A stretch of 64,000 nt of DNA from Mycobacterium paraffinicum (GTDB lineage Bacteria; Actinomycetota; Actinomycetes; Mycobacteriales; Mycobacteriaceae). The DNA lies in the NCBI RefSeq assembly GCF_001907675.1, contig NZ_MPNT01000027.1, positions 14,459 through 78,458 of the forward strand, read 5' to 3'. Positions 32,229 through 40,669 of this stretch are shown here, one piece after another. The position numbers were made by a program, and so were the translations under genes. Position 1 is the stretch's first letter; every line of letters begins with the position of its first letter. The notes under the pieces were generated by a model, which saw only the letters and a list, made by a program, of their open reading frames with translations, ran no database searches and was not told where the DNA came from.

Positions 32229-34115
32229 CTACGGCTGACGGCGTCGGTCGTCGCTCTGGCGCGTTGCTCCGTGCATGAGCACCTCGGTGGCGCTGACGAG
32301 CTCATCGTGTTGTTCGATGAGGCCGTTGCGGCGCAGCTGGCCGAGGTAGGTCGAGAAGGTGCCGCCGCTGACGCTGACGCCGGCCACGTCGGCGATCTGG
32401 GTTCTAGTCAGCCCGTTCGGGTAGGCGTCGATGGCTGCTTGCAGCATTCGTGCCGCGCCGGCGCGCAGGACGCCGAGGTAATGCTGCTGGAGTTCTTGGG
32501 CGGTCATCGGTTCCGGACGGTGGCCAAGGTAATTCCAGCCGGTCTCGGTCAAGGTAAATCCAGTGGCGTTTTCGTCGATGAGTCCTGCGCGGCGCAGTTG
32601 GCCGAGGTAGGTAGACCAGGTGCCTCCGGTGTGCTTCATGCGGGCGACGGTGGCCCACTGGGCTTTGGTGAGTCGCAGCGGGGCCATCCGGGCCAGCGCC
32701 GTGATCATGCGTTGCGCTCCGGATCGAAAGCGCAGCGGTGCGTCGGGATTTGGTTCGGACGCCGGGGAAAGGTCGGTGGCTGAAGAGGTTTCACCGTTGG
32801 TCTGTGTGGTCACCGCGTGGGTGGGTTGAGGTTCGGCCTGGTGTTGGGGTTTGGCGGGTGCTGCCGGAGGTGGGGTCTCCTGCCTTGTTGCGATAGGCGA
32901 TGCCGGCGCGGTGGTAAGGGCATGCAGCGCCGAGCTGATCAGATCAGCCGCTGAGCGCAGGGACTTGACGACATCGGGATCTACGTGACGTCGTGTCTGA
33001 AGGTCGGCGAGTTGTGCACGTAGTGCTGCGATTTCATTCGCGCGGTCCTCGAGGAGCTGAGCGGAGCCAGACGCCTGCCGAGTCGTATGCTCCGCGCGCG
33101 CAGTGGCCGCGGCGAGTTGGCTACGCAGGGATTGTATTTCGGTGTGCAACACGTGAGGGTCGTTGTGGCGTACGCGTTCTCGTGTGGCAGCGATCTCCGC
33201 GCCGAGCTTTTCCAGATCGATGTCAGCTCGCTTTTTCGGGATCACCCGTGTCTGTCCTGGCTTGGGTGTGGCGTGCGAATCGAAGGTGCTGAACATGGGA
33301 AACGTTGTGCGTTCGAGGATTCGGAGAAATCCGGGGCTCCACACCCACCCTTGGCCGGTGGGTAGCGACGGCAGCGATGTGATGACCTCGCGGGCGGTGG
33401 TGTCATCATGGTCGGCGTTGACACTGATCCAGTCTTGGACGGCCTTGATCGAGCGGGGCCCGGTCATTCGGAGCAAGATCACCGTCTCCATCAGCTCCAA
33501 GACGGATTTCGCAGTTTCCTGGGGTCGCTGGCTGACGACGGTCATGCCCAGGCCGCGGTGGCGGCCGCGTTTGGCGAGGTCCTCCATCGCTCCCAGGAGC
33601 CGTGCGGTGTCCGCGGCGGCGCGCTGGGGGATGAGGACGTCGGCCTCTTCGATCACCACGTGGAGCGGGTCGCGGTTGCGGTGGTAGAGCCGTTCGGCGA
33701 ATGCGGTGGCAAACGTGCGTGCCTGGGACTTGCTCATGTGTGACAGGTCCAGCACCGCGGGGAGCCGGTCGTCGACGATGAGGTCTGCGAGGAGATGGCC
33801 GGCGGAGGGTTCGAGAGGGACGTCGTGGTGGTCCCCGCCGAAGATCACGAAGGGCAGGCCTGCGCCCTTGCCGTCGGCGCTGGAGCGGATGCCCCACCAG
33901 TCGCCTTTGACATCGAGCACGACCACGGGCAGTCCGGCTGTGTGCATCAGTTCGACGAGTCGGTGTGTGACGGCGGACTTTCCGCCGCCACGGTTCGCGA
34001 GCACCGCGACTGTTGCGGTCACTATTTCGGGTGGCAGGCGGACAGCGGGGGCGAGGTCGATCGCTGGGATCGTGGTCGTCACGGCCTGGGCGTTTCTGCT
34101 GGCCACGCGGTTCAT
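32229..34115 (-). CDS. HerA-like ATPase with tandem winged helices
   Basis: A 628-aa protein. Residues 30-270 form a HerA/DUF87-type RecA-like ATPase: Walker A NRGGGKSAV (Lys46), Walker B as HVVIEEADVLIPQ, and VVSQRPQE as a sensor motif. Residues 300-390 contain a coiled coil. Residues 455-530 and 545-610 are two related winged-helix repeats, both reading GGTWSTYLGQLRRAGL-like. HerA-type enzymes pump or remodel DNA, and on mobile elements serve transfer or defence. No NurA partner gene is adjacent. Confidence 0.8.
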   Translation of the reverse strand: MNRVASRNAQAVTTTIPAIDLAPAVRLPPEIVTATVAVLANRGGGKSAVTHRLVELMHTAGLPVVVLDVKGDWWGIRSSADGKGAGLPFVIFGGDHHDVPLEPSAGHLLADLIVDDRLPAVLDLSHMSKSQARTFATAFAERLYHRNRDPLHVVIEEADVLIPQRAAADTARLLGAMEDLAKRGRHRGLGMTVVSQRPQETAKSVLELMETVILLRMTGPRSIKAVQDWISVNADHDDTTAREVITSLPSLPTGQGWVWSPGFLRILERTTFPMFSTFDSHATPKPGQTRVIPKKRADIDLEKLGAEIAATRERVRHNDPHVLHTEIQSLRSQLAAATARAEHTTRQASGSAQLLEDRANEIAALRAQLADLQTRRHVDPDVVKSLRSAADLISSALHALTTAPASPIATRQETPPPAAPAKPQHQAEPQPTHAVTTQTNGETSSATDLSPASEPNPDAPLRFRSGAQRMITALARMAPLRLTKAQWATVARMKHTGGTWSTYLGQLRRAGLIDENATGFTLTETGWNYLGHRPEPMTAQELQQHYLGVLRAGAARMLQAAIDAYPNGLTRTQIADVAGVSVSGGTFSTYLGQLRRNGLIEQHDELVSATEVLMHGATRQSDDRRRQP

Positions 34116-34152
34116 AAGGCGACGATAGCGCCGTAGCGCGACGCGGCGGCGT

Positions 34153-34818
34153 TTAGCTGATGGGGCTGGAGGTGGCGGCGGTGACGAAGGCGGTGCAGGC
34201 GGTGGGGTCTTTGCGGCCGGTCGCGGATTTGAGGCGGCTGTTGGCGTCGACGCCGTACGGGCGGACAGCGTGGATGGCGTGGCCGACGTTGTCGGCGGCC
34301 AGGCCGCCGGCGAGGATGACTGGGAGGGGGTGGAGGCGTTCGACGATGCGGCGGCTGGTGGTCCAGTCGTGTGTGAGTCCGGTGCCGCCCAAGCGTGTTT
34401 CGGTGCGGCTATCGAGCAGTAGCGCGTGGGCGGTGGTGGCTGCTTCGTCGGCTTCGTCGAGGCTGTGCGGGCCGGTGATGTGCACGGTGCGGATGATGCG
34501 GCGGTTGGCGCGGCGGCCCCAGAGTTCGCGTGCAGCGTCGGGGGTCAGGGCACCGTGGGCTTGGATGGTGTCGACGCCGAGGAGGTCGGCCACTTCGCAG
34601 ATGCGCGAGGCGTCGGTGAGGTGGGTGACTAGCACCGTCGAAACGAAGACCGGAGTGGCCGCTGCGAGGTGTTGGGCTTGTTCGATGTCGAGTTGGTCCT
34701 CGCTGAGGTGGGTGGTGCCGACGATCAGCCCTATTGCGTCGGCGCCGGCGGTGACCGCGGCCGCCAGGTCGTCTCGCGTTCCGATGCCGCAAATCTTCAC
34801 GCGCACAGCAGAATTCAT
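34153..34818 (-). CDS. trpF: phosphoribosylanthranilate isomerase-like protein
   Basis: A 221-aa TIM-barrel protein of the TrpF family: VKICGIGTRDDLAAAVTAGA at the N-terminus (the Cys of KICG is the catalytic one), then LLLDSRTETRLGGTGLTHDW with the catalytic Asp, PVILAGGLAADNV at the phosphate site and YGVDANSRLKS at the end. The last motif differs from the usual GVDVSSG. Mycobacteria normally lack trpF because PriA does this step, so a plasmid copy is unusual and may serve a biosynthetic side pathway. Probably co-transcribed with the methyltransferase. Confidence 0.8.
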   Translation of the reverse strand: MNSAVRVKICGIGTRDDLAAAVTAGADAIGLIVGTTHLSEDQLDIEQAQHLAAATPVFVSTVLVTHLTDASRICEVADLLGVDTIQAHGALTPDAARELWGRRANRRIIRTVHITGPHSLDEADEAATTAHALLLDSRTETRLGGTGLTHDWTTSRRIVERLHPLPVILAGGLAADNVGHAIHAVRPYGVDANSRLKSATGRKDPTACTAFVTAATSSPIS

Positions 34819-34829
34819 CGCCGGGCCAG

Positions 34830-35537
34830 TTAGTCGCGTTGGGCGCGTATGTAGAGGAAGAACGGTTGGGTGTTCAATGCGTGGAGCAGCTCGGCGTCGA
34901 TGTCAGCGCTGGGCTGGATCTGTGGTTCTTCGACGGTGTCGATGCTGAAGCCGGCGCGGCGCAGTTCACCGAAGATGCTCGATAAGGGCCGGCGGTATGA
35001 CTGGGCTGTGACCTCGAGGCCGCCCCAGTTCCACTCCTCGCTGACCAGCTGAGTGCGGTGGTAGTCCGTGCGATCTGACAACAGCCATCCGGTGATGGGG
35101 TGATGCAGGGAGAAGACCAGCGTTCCGCCGGGCTTGAGGCAGCGGTGAAGTTCTCGCATCAGCGGGGCCCAGTCTTGGATGTAGTGCAGGACTAGCGAGG
35201 CCACGACGACGTCCACGCTGGCGCTTGGGGCGATGTCACTGGGCTGGTCGAGGTCGACCAGTTTGAACTGCGCCGCAGTGCCCACCCGTTGACGGGCCAG
35301 CTCAATCATCTGTGGCTCGGCGTCCACGGAGAGCACCTCGGCGGCTCGTTGCACCAGGTGGGTGGTCAGGCCGCCGGCTGCGCACCCGAGTTCGAGAATG
35401 CGTTTTCCGCTCAAATCGCCGGCGAGTTCAAGGATGGTGGGCCGGTCGTATTGGGTGTTGACCGGATTCTTCACTGACCAGGCGGCGTAGGCGCTGGCGT
35501 GGTCTTTGAACAGCGAGGTGGCGGTCATCGCTTTCAT
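34830..35537 (-). CDS. class I SAM-dependent methyltransferase
   Basis: A 235-aa methyltransferase. Motif I is RILELGCAAGGLTTHLVQRA (about residues 46-65), with an acidic residue (SVDAEP) in motif II and DVVVASLVLHYIQDW in motif IV, followed by LKPGGTLVFSLHHPI. The substrate may be a small molecule, judging by the UbiE/COQ5-like layout. It is 11 bases upstream of trpF and divergent from the regulator at 35666, with AGTCGC boxes between. Confidence 0.88.
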   Translation of the reverse strand: MKAMTATSLFKDHASAYAAWSVKNPVNTQYDRPTILELAGDLSGKRILELGCAAGGLTTHLVQRAAEVLSVDAEPQMIELARQRVGTAAQFKLVDLDQPSDIAPSASVDVVVASLVLHYIQDWAPLMRELHRCLKPGGTLVFSLHHPITGWLLSDRTDYHRTQLVSEEWNWGGLEVTAQSYRRPLSSIFGELRRAGFSIDTVEEPQIQPSADIDAELLHALNTQPFFLYIRAQRD

Positions 35538-35604
35538 CGTAGGGTCACTCGGCGCCCAGTTTGCGGAGCGCGATGTCTCTTCCGGGCCTCTTCTCGTCTT
35601 CCGG

Positions 35605-35643
35605 AGTCGCGTCGAGTCGCGTGGTGAAGTCGCATAGAGTCGC
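35605..35643. promoter_or_regulatory. four AGTCGC boxes between divergent genes
   Basis: AGTCGC at 35605, 35615, 35628 and 35638 (starts), i.e. two pairs with 10-bp spacing, 13 bp apart. Placed directly before the regulator start and upstream of the methyltransferase/trpF operon, so one bound protein could control both directions. Confidence 0.65.
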
Positions 35644-35665
35644 TTTTGGCTTCTAGGCTGGCTGT

Positions 35666-36451
35666 GTGGCGAATTTGTTGAAGGCGCTTCTCGACGAACG
35701 TCACATGCACGCGTACTCCGAATTCATCGCTGAATATAAGCGCGCGGCCCGGGAATTAGACCTGCCCCGTAATGCCGTCCCCCCGACCAAATCGCAGTAT
35801 TACCGCTGGGTCGGAGGTCAGGTGCGGACCCTTCCTCAAGGGCATCACTGTGTGGTGCTCGAGCGGATGTTTTCGGGCTGGACGGCCAAAGAGCTGTTCG
35901 GCCATGAGCAGCCTCGCGAGCCGTCTGTTGCGGGTGATGACGATGTGCTGGTCGGGATCGGTCCGGGCCTAGACCCTGCGCTGTTGGCGGGGGTGTGGGC
36001 GACGGGATATCTCATCAGCGGCGGGTACCGGCACGTCGATTTGTCGACGGTCGATGTGCGGGGGGCGGGGATGGTGTCGCGTAACTATCCGCCGGCGCCG
36101 CGGTTTGAAGGTCATTCGGCTGGGCACGAAACCGATGTCACCGCGCGGCTGTTCGGCCGGCACTTGATGGGGCATTTCCGTAATCACAACGACCGCTACT
36201 TCTTTGGCTCGTTGCATCTTGTGATGCTGCCCGGTGAAACGATTCTCGACGGCTACTACACCGGTTTTCTCAATGATGCTGCGGTGGTGGCCCATCCGTG
36301 GCGGTGGGTGCGGGTGGATCCACGGACGGTTGAGGGAGTCGACCTCAATGCGGTCACCTTGGGCGATCCCGCCGTTGTCTATGACGCCCTCGCCGGGCGT
36401 AACCAGTTCGACGGGCCGCTCGCGCTCTCAGACATCGTCGGCGCTGCCTGA
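35666..36451 (+). CDS. XRE-like regulator with beta-rich C-terminal domain (intact copy)
   Basis: A 261-aa protein. Residues 1-85 are an actinobacterial DNA-binding module (ERHMHAYSEFIAEYKRAARE, then KSQYYRWVGGQVRTLPQGHH, then MFSGWTAKELF). Residues 105-261 are a beta-rich domain (GYLISGGYRHVDLSTVDVRG, then NDRYFFGSLHLVMLPGETIL) of unknown ligand. GTG start as in the broken paralogue at 8575-9338. AGTCGC boxes lie on both sides of the gene. It probably controls the divergent methyltransferase/trpF operon and itself. Confidence 0.7.
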   Translation: MANLLKALLDERHMHAYSEFIAEYKRAARELDLPRNAVPPTKSQYYRWVGGQVRTLPQGHHCVVLERMFSGWTAKELFGHEQPREPSVAGDDDVLVGIGPGLDPALLAGVWATGYLISGGYRHVDLSTVDVRGAGMVSRNYPPAPRFEGHSAGHETDVTARLFGRHLMGHFRNHNDRYFFGSLHLVMLPGETILDGYYTGFLNDAAVVAHPWRWVRVDPRTVEGVDLNAVTLGDPAVVYDALAGRNQFDGPLALSDIVGAA

Positions 36452-36478
36452 ACGGCGGCCCGCGCGACGCGGTAGCCG

Positions 36479-36532
36479 AGTCGCGTCGAGTCGCGCGGTG
36501 TGGCGGGACGAAATACGACTCGGTACGCGACT
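36479..36532. promoter_or_regulatory. second AGTCGC box cluster, downstream of the regulator
   Basis: AGTCGC at 36479 and 36489 (10 bp apart) faces inverted copies ACGACT near 36515 and GCGACT at 36527. The same motif therefore brackets the regulator gene. It may control a transcript to the right. Confidence 0.5.
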
Positions 36533-36586
36533 AAACGGGTCTGCAAGCCGTCGCGGAACGACCGCCCGATCGCGCATTGTGTCGCT

Positions 36587-36709
36587 ATGTCACCGATGTG
36601 GAGTAGTGGTGCGGTAGGGGCGGGGGCCTGTCCGAGCCCAGGGTTGAAGCCCTCGGGCGCTGCCGTGCTGCCCTGCCCGCTTTGGGCTAGACCACAGCGC
36701 AAAACATAG
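36587..36709 (+). CDS. possible short peptide gene
   Basis: A 40-aa frame (MSPMWSSGAVGAGACPSPGL at its start) just after the AGTCGC cluster, with two cysteines and several prolines. A -10-like box ends 6 bases before the ATG. Only position supports it. Confidence 0.2.
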   Translation: MSPMWSSGAVGAGACPSPGLKPSGAAVLPCPLWARPQRKT

Positions 36710-36798
36710 CGCGGTGTTTACAGCCATTGCACCGCTGTGTTTTTGTTGGTAGCGTCTGCACCCATACCCAGCAGGCCAAGGCAAGGAGACCGGCCCTA

Positions 36799-37089
36799 AT
36801 GAGTGGCTTAACACCACCCGCAGAGACCCCAGAAAACAGCGCGCCAAAACACAGCACCCGCAGATCGCGGCGTGCCGCCACAGTCCGCTGGGCCCCCCTC
36901 GGCGCCACCGCCTTTTGCCTGCCGCTCACCGGCTTTCCCCATTCGCGGGCCCGACTCCACTCACGGCGATTGTTATCGAATCGTTATTGGCGAGTTGTCG
37001 TTTTTTCCTTTGCTCACTTTCGTGACTTTCCGCTTTTGACCTGTTGGAATTTTTCTGTACCCAGCCTCGATGCCGGGGCAAAGGCATAG
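36799..37089 (+). CDS. possible small protein after a promoter
   Basis: A 96-aa frame (MSGLTPPAETPENSAPKHST at its start) that follows TTGCAC-N17-TAGCGT and an AAGGAG. The AAGGAG is about 12 bases from the ATG, which is far. The basic, Ser/Arg-rich composition gives no family. Weak candidate; the region may instead be a non-coding leader. Confidence 0.25.
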   Translation: MSGLTPPAETPENSAPKHSTRRSRRAATVRWAPLGATAFCLPLTGFPHSRARLHSRRLLSNRYWRVVVFSFAHFRDFPLLTCWNFSVPSLDAGAKA

Positions 37090-37252
37090 GGCGTTCGGAG
37101 GACCGATGGGAATGGAAAGGCTCACCAGCAGGCCCGTTGTGGCCGTGGCTGCTGGTTGCGCGCCGGCCTTTCCCCGCGCGCAGCGTGGTTGCGTGGCGCG
37201 CGCCGATGCAGGCTGCGTCGGCGGCAAGGGTTTGCTGGGGATGTCGGCGTCG

Positions 37253-37741
37253 TTATACCGGGGCGCCGGGCGGGCGGTGGCGGGCGCGCTGATAGGCCGC
37301 TTGGTATTCCTCGACGCTGATTCCGAGACGCCTCGCGAGATTGACCGCGTTCGCGTCGGTCAGTGCAAGGTCGGCGCGTTCAATGCCTCGCAGGGTAGTC
37401 GTGGCAATTTTCGCGGCCGCCGCCAACTCGGGTTGCGTCAATCCTCTGATAACTCGCCAGTCTCCCGGGTAGCGCTCGTCGGCCGGGACGGTGACGACCT
37501 CTTCAATCGGGGTATCAAGAATGCGCATCACTCGCGTCAGCAAGTCGACCTGCGGAGTACCACGGCCGGCTTCCCAAGCATGCACAGTCGACCGGCCGAC
37601 GTCGGCGAGGCGGCCCAAGTCGGCGACGCTGATACCCCGTTGTCGGCGGGCCGCGGCGAAGGCCAGCGGATTAAATCCGCGCAGTACTCGCCGCGTCATA
37701 GGGGGCAGCCTGCGGCGAGGTTCATAGTCAAGAAGATTCAC
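37253..37741 (-). CDS. double XRE-type transcriptional regulator
   Basis: A 162-aa protein with two helix-turn-helix units. The first is residues 27-75 (RRQRGISVADLGRLADVGRS, TVHAWEAGRG). The second is residues 95-145 (RGLTQPELAAAAKIATTTLR, GIERADLAL), ending in SVEEYQAAYQRAR. Two XRE domains in one chain suggest a pseudo-dimer. GTG start at 37741; an ATG at 37699 is possible. A perfect 12-bp palindrome lies 48 bases upstream, between it and the divergent TnpB-like gene. Confidence 0.8.
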   Translation of the reverse strand: MNLLDYEPRRRLPPMTRRVLRGFNPLAFAAARRQRGISVADLGRLADVGRSTVHAWEAGRGTPQVDLLTRVMRILDTPIEEVVTVPADERYPGDWRVIRGLTQPELAAAAKIATTTLRGIERADLALTDANAVNLARRLGISVEEYQAAYQRARHRPPGAPV

Positions 37742-37788
37742 CGAGGTATCCCGCTTCCTGTTAATGCCGGTGTCATACTCCGCTGTCT

Positions 37789-37800
37789 TAGTCTAGACTA
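37789..37800. promoter_or_regulatory. 12-bp palindrome TAGTCTAGACTA
   Basis: Perfect palindrome in the divergent intergenic region between the XRE regulator and the TnpB-like gene, placed where an XRE operator is expected. Confidence 0.5.
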
Positions 37801-37818
37801 CGGTGGAACGGTATCCGC

Positions 37819-37939
37819 GATGGAAAGCAGGCGACAGGTGGCTGACTTGTTAGGCATCTGCATTCAGAACCGAGGCTGGGCCCCCACACCGAGACCTGCC
37901 GGTTCCACGGCGGCAAATTCCAGACCACTGGGGGGTTGA
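37819..37939 (+). CDS. possible leader peptide before the TnpB-like gene
   Basis: A 39-aa frame (MESRRQVADLLGICIQNRGW at its start) that ends 1 base before the tnpB ATG. The first residues look like the start of a helix-turn-helix, perhaps a remnant. Could equally be non-coding. Confidence 0.25.
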
Positions 37940-37940
37940 G

Positions 37941-39383
37941 ATGAAGGTCACCCGTATCGCCTACAGCCGCGACCTCAACAACGGCAAGTACAAGCAGCTG
38001 GTGCAACAGGCGAAACTGCTGGGCCGAGTGCGGTCGCTGGTGTGGCAGCAGTACGGCTCTGTCAGTGGGGTAGGAGTACGGGATCGGGAGATCCGGGATA
38101 CCTGGATGGCTGACGGCACGGCTGCATCGTTTGGGGTGCTGGCGAACTCGTGGAAGGAGACGCTGCGCGACGCGGTCGGCGACATTCGTGCGCGCCGGGA
38201 ATCAAGCAAGGTCAAGGTGCGGAGCGCCGTGTACAAGCACTGCCTGGACCCAGGTGAACGCCGCCGCTACTACACGCTGCTCAAGGCGGACCAATGGGCC
38301 GAGGACACCTATTTGTCACGCCTGATGCGCCAGCACTACACCCGAGGCCGTAACCACACCCACAATCAGATCGTGGTGCGTGCTGACCAATACCGCACCT
38401 TCACTCGCACCGATGGTGGAAATGTGTGGCTGGCCGTGCCGGGCTTGGTGCGGCGACAGATGGTGCGTATTCCCCTCGACACGACAGTGGCGCCGACTGG
38501 CACATTACGAATTATCCTGCGCAACAACCGTGTCGAGGTGCATTACCAGATTGACAGCGGCTCGATGCGGTCGTCATTGCGGCCCTCCGGAGATCGAGTC
38601 ATCGGAGTGGACAAGGGCTATACAGAGGCGTTCACCGATGCCGACGGTGACCATCACGGCGATGGCCTAGGCGAACGGCTCGCCGCTGAGTCTGACCATC
38701 GCAGGATTAAGAACGAACGTCGCGCCAAGATCCGAGCAATCGCCGAGAAGGCCTTCGCTGCAGGGGACTTGGCGAAATCAGCCCGCATCGTGAACAACAA
38801 CCTCGGCCTAACCAAACGCACGCGAAGGAACGAGCGCTTTGAAGTCACGATGCGCAGCCTGGTGTTCAGCGCCGCTCATGCTGTCGTGAATAAGGCCCGT
38901 GAAGTGGTGGCCGAGGACCTGACTCGGCCTATACCCAAGCAAAAGAAGCGCGGCAAGACGATAAACCGGCGCCTATCAGCCTGGATAAAAGGCGTTGAGG
39001 CTGAGGCGCTGGCCAATGTGTCGGAGCGCAGAGGTTCTGCGCTCACCCTGGTCAACGCGGCCTACACCTCACAAGTCGCGCCCTGCTGCGATGTGCTCGC
39101 GCATCGACACGGGGATCGGCTTCACTGCACCCGTTGCGGGGTGGTGTGGCAAGCAGACCACGCGGCAGCGATCAACATCGAACGCAGGAAGTCCGACCCC
39201 GACATCGGCCTGTATACCCCGCACCTTCGGGTCAAACAGATTCTGCTCGAGCGTGATCGCCGACGGCTCAGCACTGCCGAGCCAGGACTCCAGCCCTCAC
39301 AGAGGCGGAGAGCGAACAATCATCCATTCGACGGTCACCAACGCACCAACAGTGACCAAGGAATAGGAAGCAGGATTCGGTGA
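37941..39383 (+). CDS. TnpB-like RNA-guided nuclease, standalone
   Basis: A 480-aa protein of the IS605 OrfB/TnpB class, relatives of Cas12. The RuvC residues are D224 in VIGVDKGYT, E325 in VVAEDLT and D406 in QADHAAAINI. The zinc site is compressed to adjacent cysteines (C382, C383) plus C396 and C399 in CTRC. The N-terminal 200 residues would form the nucleic-acid recognition part. No TnpA transposase is nearby and no clear transposon ends are seen, so it may be domesticated. A guide RNA would be expected at the 3' end, but the next gene overlaps the stop there. Confidence 0.82.
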   Translation: MKVTRIAYSRDLNNGKYKQLVQQAKLLGRVRSLVWQQYGSVSGVGVRDREIRDTWMADGTAASFGVLANSWKETLRDAVGDIRARRESSKVKVRSAVYKHCLDPGERRRYYTLLKADQWAEDTYLSRLMRQHYTRGRNHTHNQIVVRADQYRTFTRTDGGNVWLAVPGLVRRQMVRIPLDTTVAPTGTLRIILRNNRVEVHYQIDSGSMRSSLRPSGDRVIGVDKGYTEAFTDADGDHHGDGLGERLAAESDHRRIKNERRAKIRAIAEKAFAAGDLAKSARIVNNNLGLTKRTRRNERFEVTMRSLVFSAAHAVVNKAREVVAEDLTRPIPKQKKRGKTINRRLSAWIKGVEAEALANVSERRGSALTLVNAAYTSQVAPCCDVLAHRHGDRLHCTRCGVVWQADHAAAINIERRKSDPDIGLYTPHLRVKQILLERDRRRLSTAEPGLQPSQRRRANNHPFDGHQRTNSDQGIGSRIR

Positions 39384-40111
39384 AATTGCCTCACGCTCTT
39401 GGGCATCGCCCGACGCCTCAGATGCCCTCACTCGCGGGGTTCGAGCCATGCTTCGCACCGGTTCCCAGCTCGCGGGTCAAGCAGCCCGCCCAGGTCGTGC
39501 GTCCGGTGTACTGGTGGACCACTGCACTGCGCCGGCGCGGCGATCTGCTGCTCGGCGTGCACTTCGATGCCAACCACCTGACCGCGCGCGTGAGCGTGCG
39601 TCTGGCCTCGTATCGCATCGTCGAGGCGGTGCGCAGCAACGACCGCAATCCTGCGCTGCCCGATGACGTGCCCACCCTGCTCGCCGAAGCGGTGTGGCGC
39701 CTGGGTGCCCTCGGCTGGAGTGAGCAGCTCGACGAGCTCCTGGACCTGCTGCGCGCGGTCGGCTTGATGAGCGCGCCGGGGCCGATCCGTAAGTGCGTGG
39801 CGCCGATTCCCGGGCGGGTGTGCCAACCCGACCGCGGGGTGCGGATCGTGTACTGGTGGGCGCTGGGGTTGCTGCGTCAGGGGTGGCAGCTGCACGCCTG
39901 CGGCGAAGATGTTGCTCGATTCGGGTTCGTTGCGGAGATTCCGGGCCCGGACGGCGAGCCGCGGTTGGTCGTCTACCCGGGGGATATGGCGCCGGACGGC
40001 ACCGAGGCCGCGGCGTTGGCCAACCACCTTGTCCGGCTTAGCACCCGCCAACGCCGGCTTGTGCGCCAGGTCCTCGCCGACAGCGGGGTCGGGAAGGGCC
40101 GGGTGCTGTGA
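39380..40111 (+). CDS. hypothetical protein with internal repeat
   Basis: A 243-aa protein built from two related halves: one carries APVPSSRVKQPAQVVRPVYW followed by W-LRRRG, the other APIPGRVCQPDRGVRIVYWW and LLRQG. GTG at 39380 overlaps the TnpB stop (GTGA) and has AGGA upstream; an ATG at 39422 is an alternative. No known family; coupling to the TnpB-like gene is notable. Confidence 0.55.
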   Translation: MKLPHALGHRPTPQMPSLAGFEPCFAPVPSSRVKQPAQVVRPVYWWTTALRRRGDLLLGVHFDANHLTARVSVRLASYRIVEAVRSNDRNPALPDDVPTLLAEAVWRLGALGWSEQLDELLDLLRAVGLMSAPGPIRKCVAPIPGRVCQPDRGVRIVYWWALGLLRQGWQLHACGEDVARFGFVAEIPGPDGEPRLVVYPGDMAPDGTEAAALANHLVRLSTRQRRLVRQVLADSGVGKGRVL

Positions 40112-40203
40112 TGTTGCTTGGGCCACAGGGCTTTTCGAAGGTGGTGGTACGGCTTCTGAGCTAGCTGCGCCCCGCTGCTGGCGCGGCGCTTTTCGCACAT
40201 GTC

Positions 40204-40356
40204 AATAGCGATGACCCTGTCCTAGAAACAGAGAAGCCCCCCGAAGGGGGCCAACTCTGGGATTTGGACGACGAAGGTACCAGCTTCGCGCCCAAGGGTC
40301 TTCCCCCCGAAGGAGGAGATGACTTTGCTGAGTCACTCTCAGGGTAGAGGCTACCC
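40204..40356 (+). ncRNA. structured leader A (related to 48227-48405)
   Basis: Shares order and pieces with leader B: AATAGCG at the 5' end; a 6-bp stem with CGAA loop (GCCCCC-CGAA-GGGGGC, 40236-40251); TCTGGGA; GAAGGT; a CGAAG/CTTCG stem (40272-40288); and a terminal GGGTAG-AGG-CTACCC hairpin (40342-40356). The last hairpin lies inside the first codons of the zinc-ribbon gene, and the AAGGAGG ribosome site lies between. It could regulate translation or transcription of the core operon. The first hairpin alone might be a terminator for the upstream gene. Confidence 0.5.
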
Positions 40357-40669
40357 ATCAGCGGAATCAAGCCTTTCTGCTCTCAATGCCCGTTCGACGG
40401 TGCTGACGTGCGCCGACGCACCTCTGGTCGCGGCTGCCGCGGCCGTAACCGCCACCCGTAGCCGCGCTGGGCACCCGTCCGCGGTCTTCGCCGACTGCCC
40501 GCTGTGCGGCAAGGAGCCGCTCGAGCCGGTCCGGGTGGAAGGCCAGTGGGCCTGCCGTAGTTGCACCAGCGCCTGCCTGCTGTGTGGCTGGCCGTGTGTA
40601 CCGGGCGACGAGGCGTGCGATGAGTGCGTCCGGCACCTGGGCCTGGACCGGCAGGCGGTGCTGATATGA
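40319..40669 (+). CDS. zinc-ribbon protein, first gene of core operon
   Basis: A 116-aa protein whose N-terminus (MTLLSHSQGRGYPS) resembles that of the Rep-like protein at 48374 (VTSSSQGSSYPG), both encoded by the GGGTAG hairpin of the leaders. Four CxxC knuckles follow: CPLCG, CRSC, CLLCG and CDEC, so it binds two zinc ions. AAGGAGG precedes the ATG by 2 bases. It probably binds nucleic acid. Confidence 0.7.
   Translation: MTLLSHSQGRGYPSAESSLSALNARSTVLTCADAPLVAAAAAVTATRSRAGHPSAVFADCPLCGKEPLEPVRVEGQWACRSCTSACLLCGWPCVPGDEACDECVRHLGLDRQAVLI

Larger units (their letters stand above)
36452..37252. other. 800-bp region without a clear gene
   Basis: Holds a second cluster of AGTCGC boxes (36479-36532), two very short reading frames listed separately, a promoter-like TTGCAC-N17-TAGCGT (36726-36754), and an AT-rich stretch with T-runs at 36966-37050 that stands out against the GC-rich surroundings. 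No large coding region is convincing on either strand. Confidence 0.5.

Noticed and set aside
37070..37939. Long + strand open frame of 289 codons
   Set aside because: It runs opposite the clear double-XRE gene; only its last 39 codons are kept as a weak candidate.
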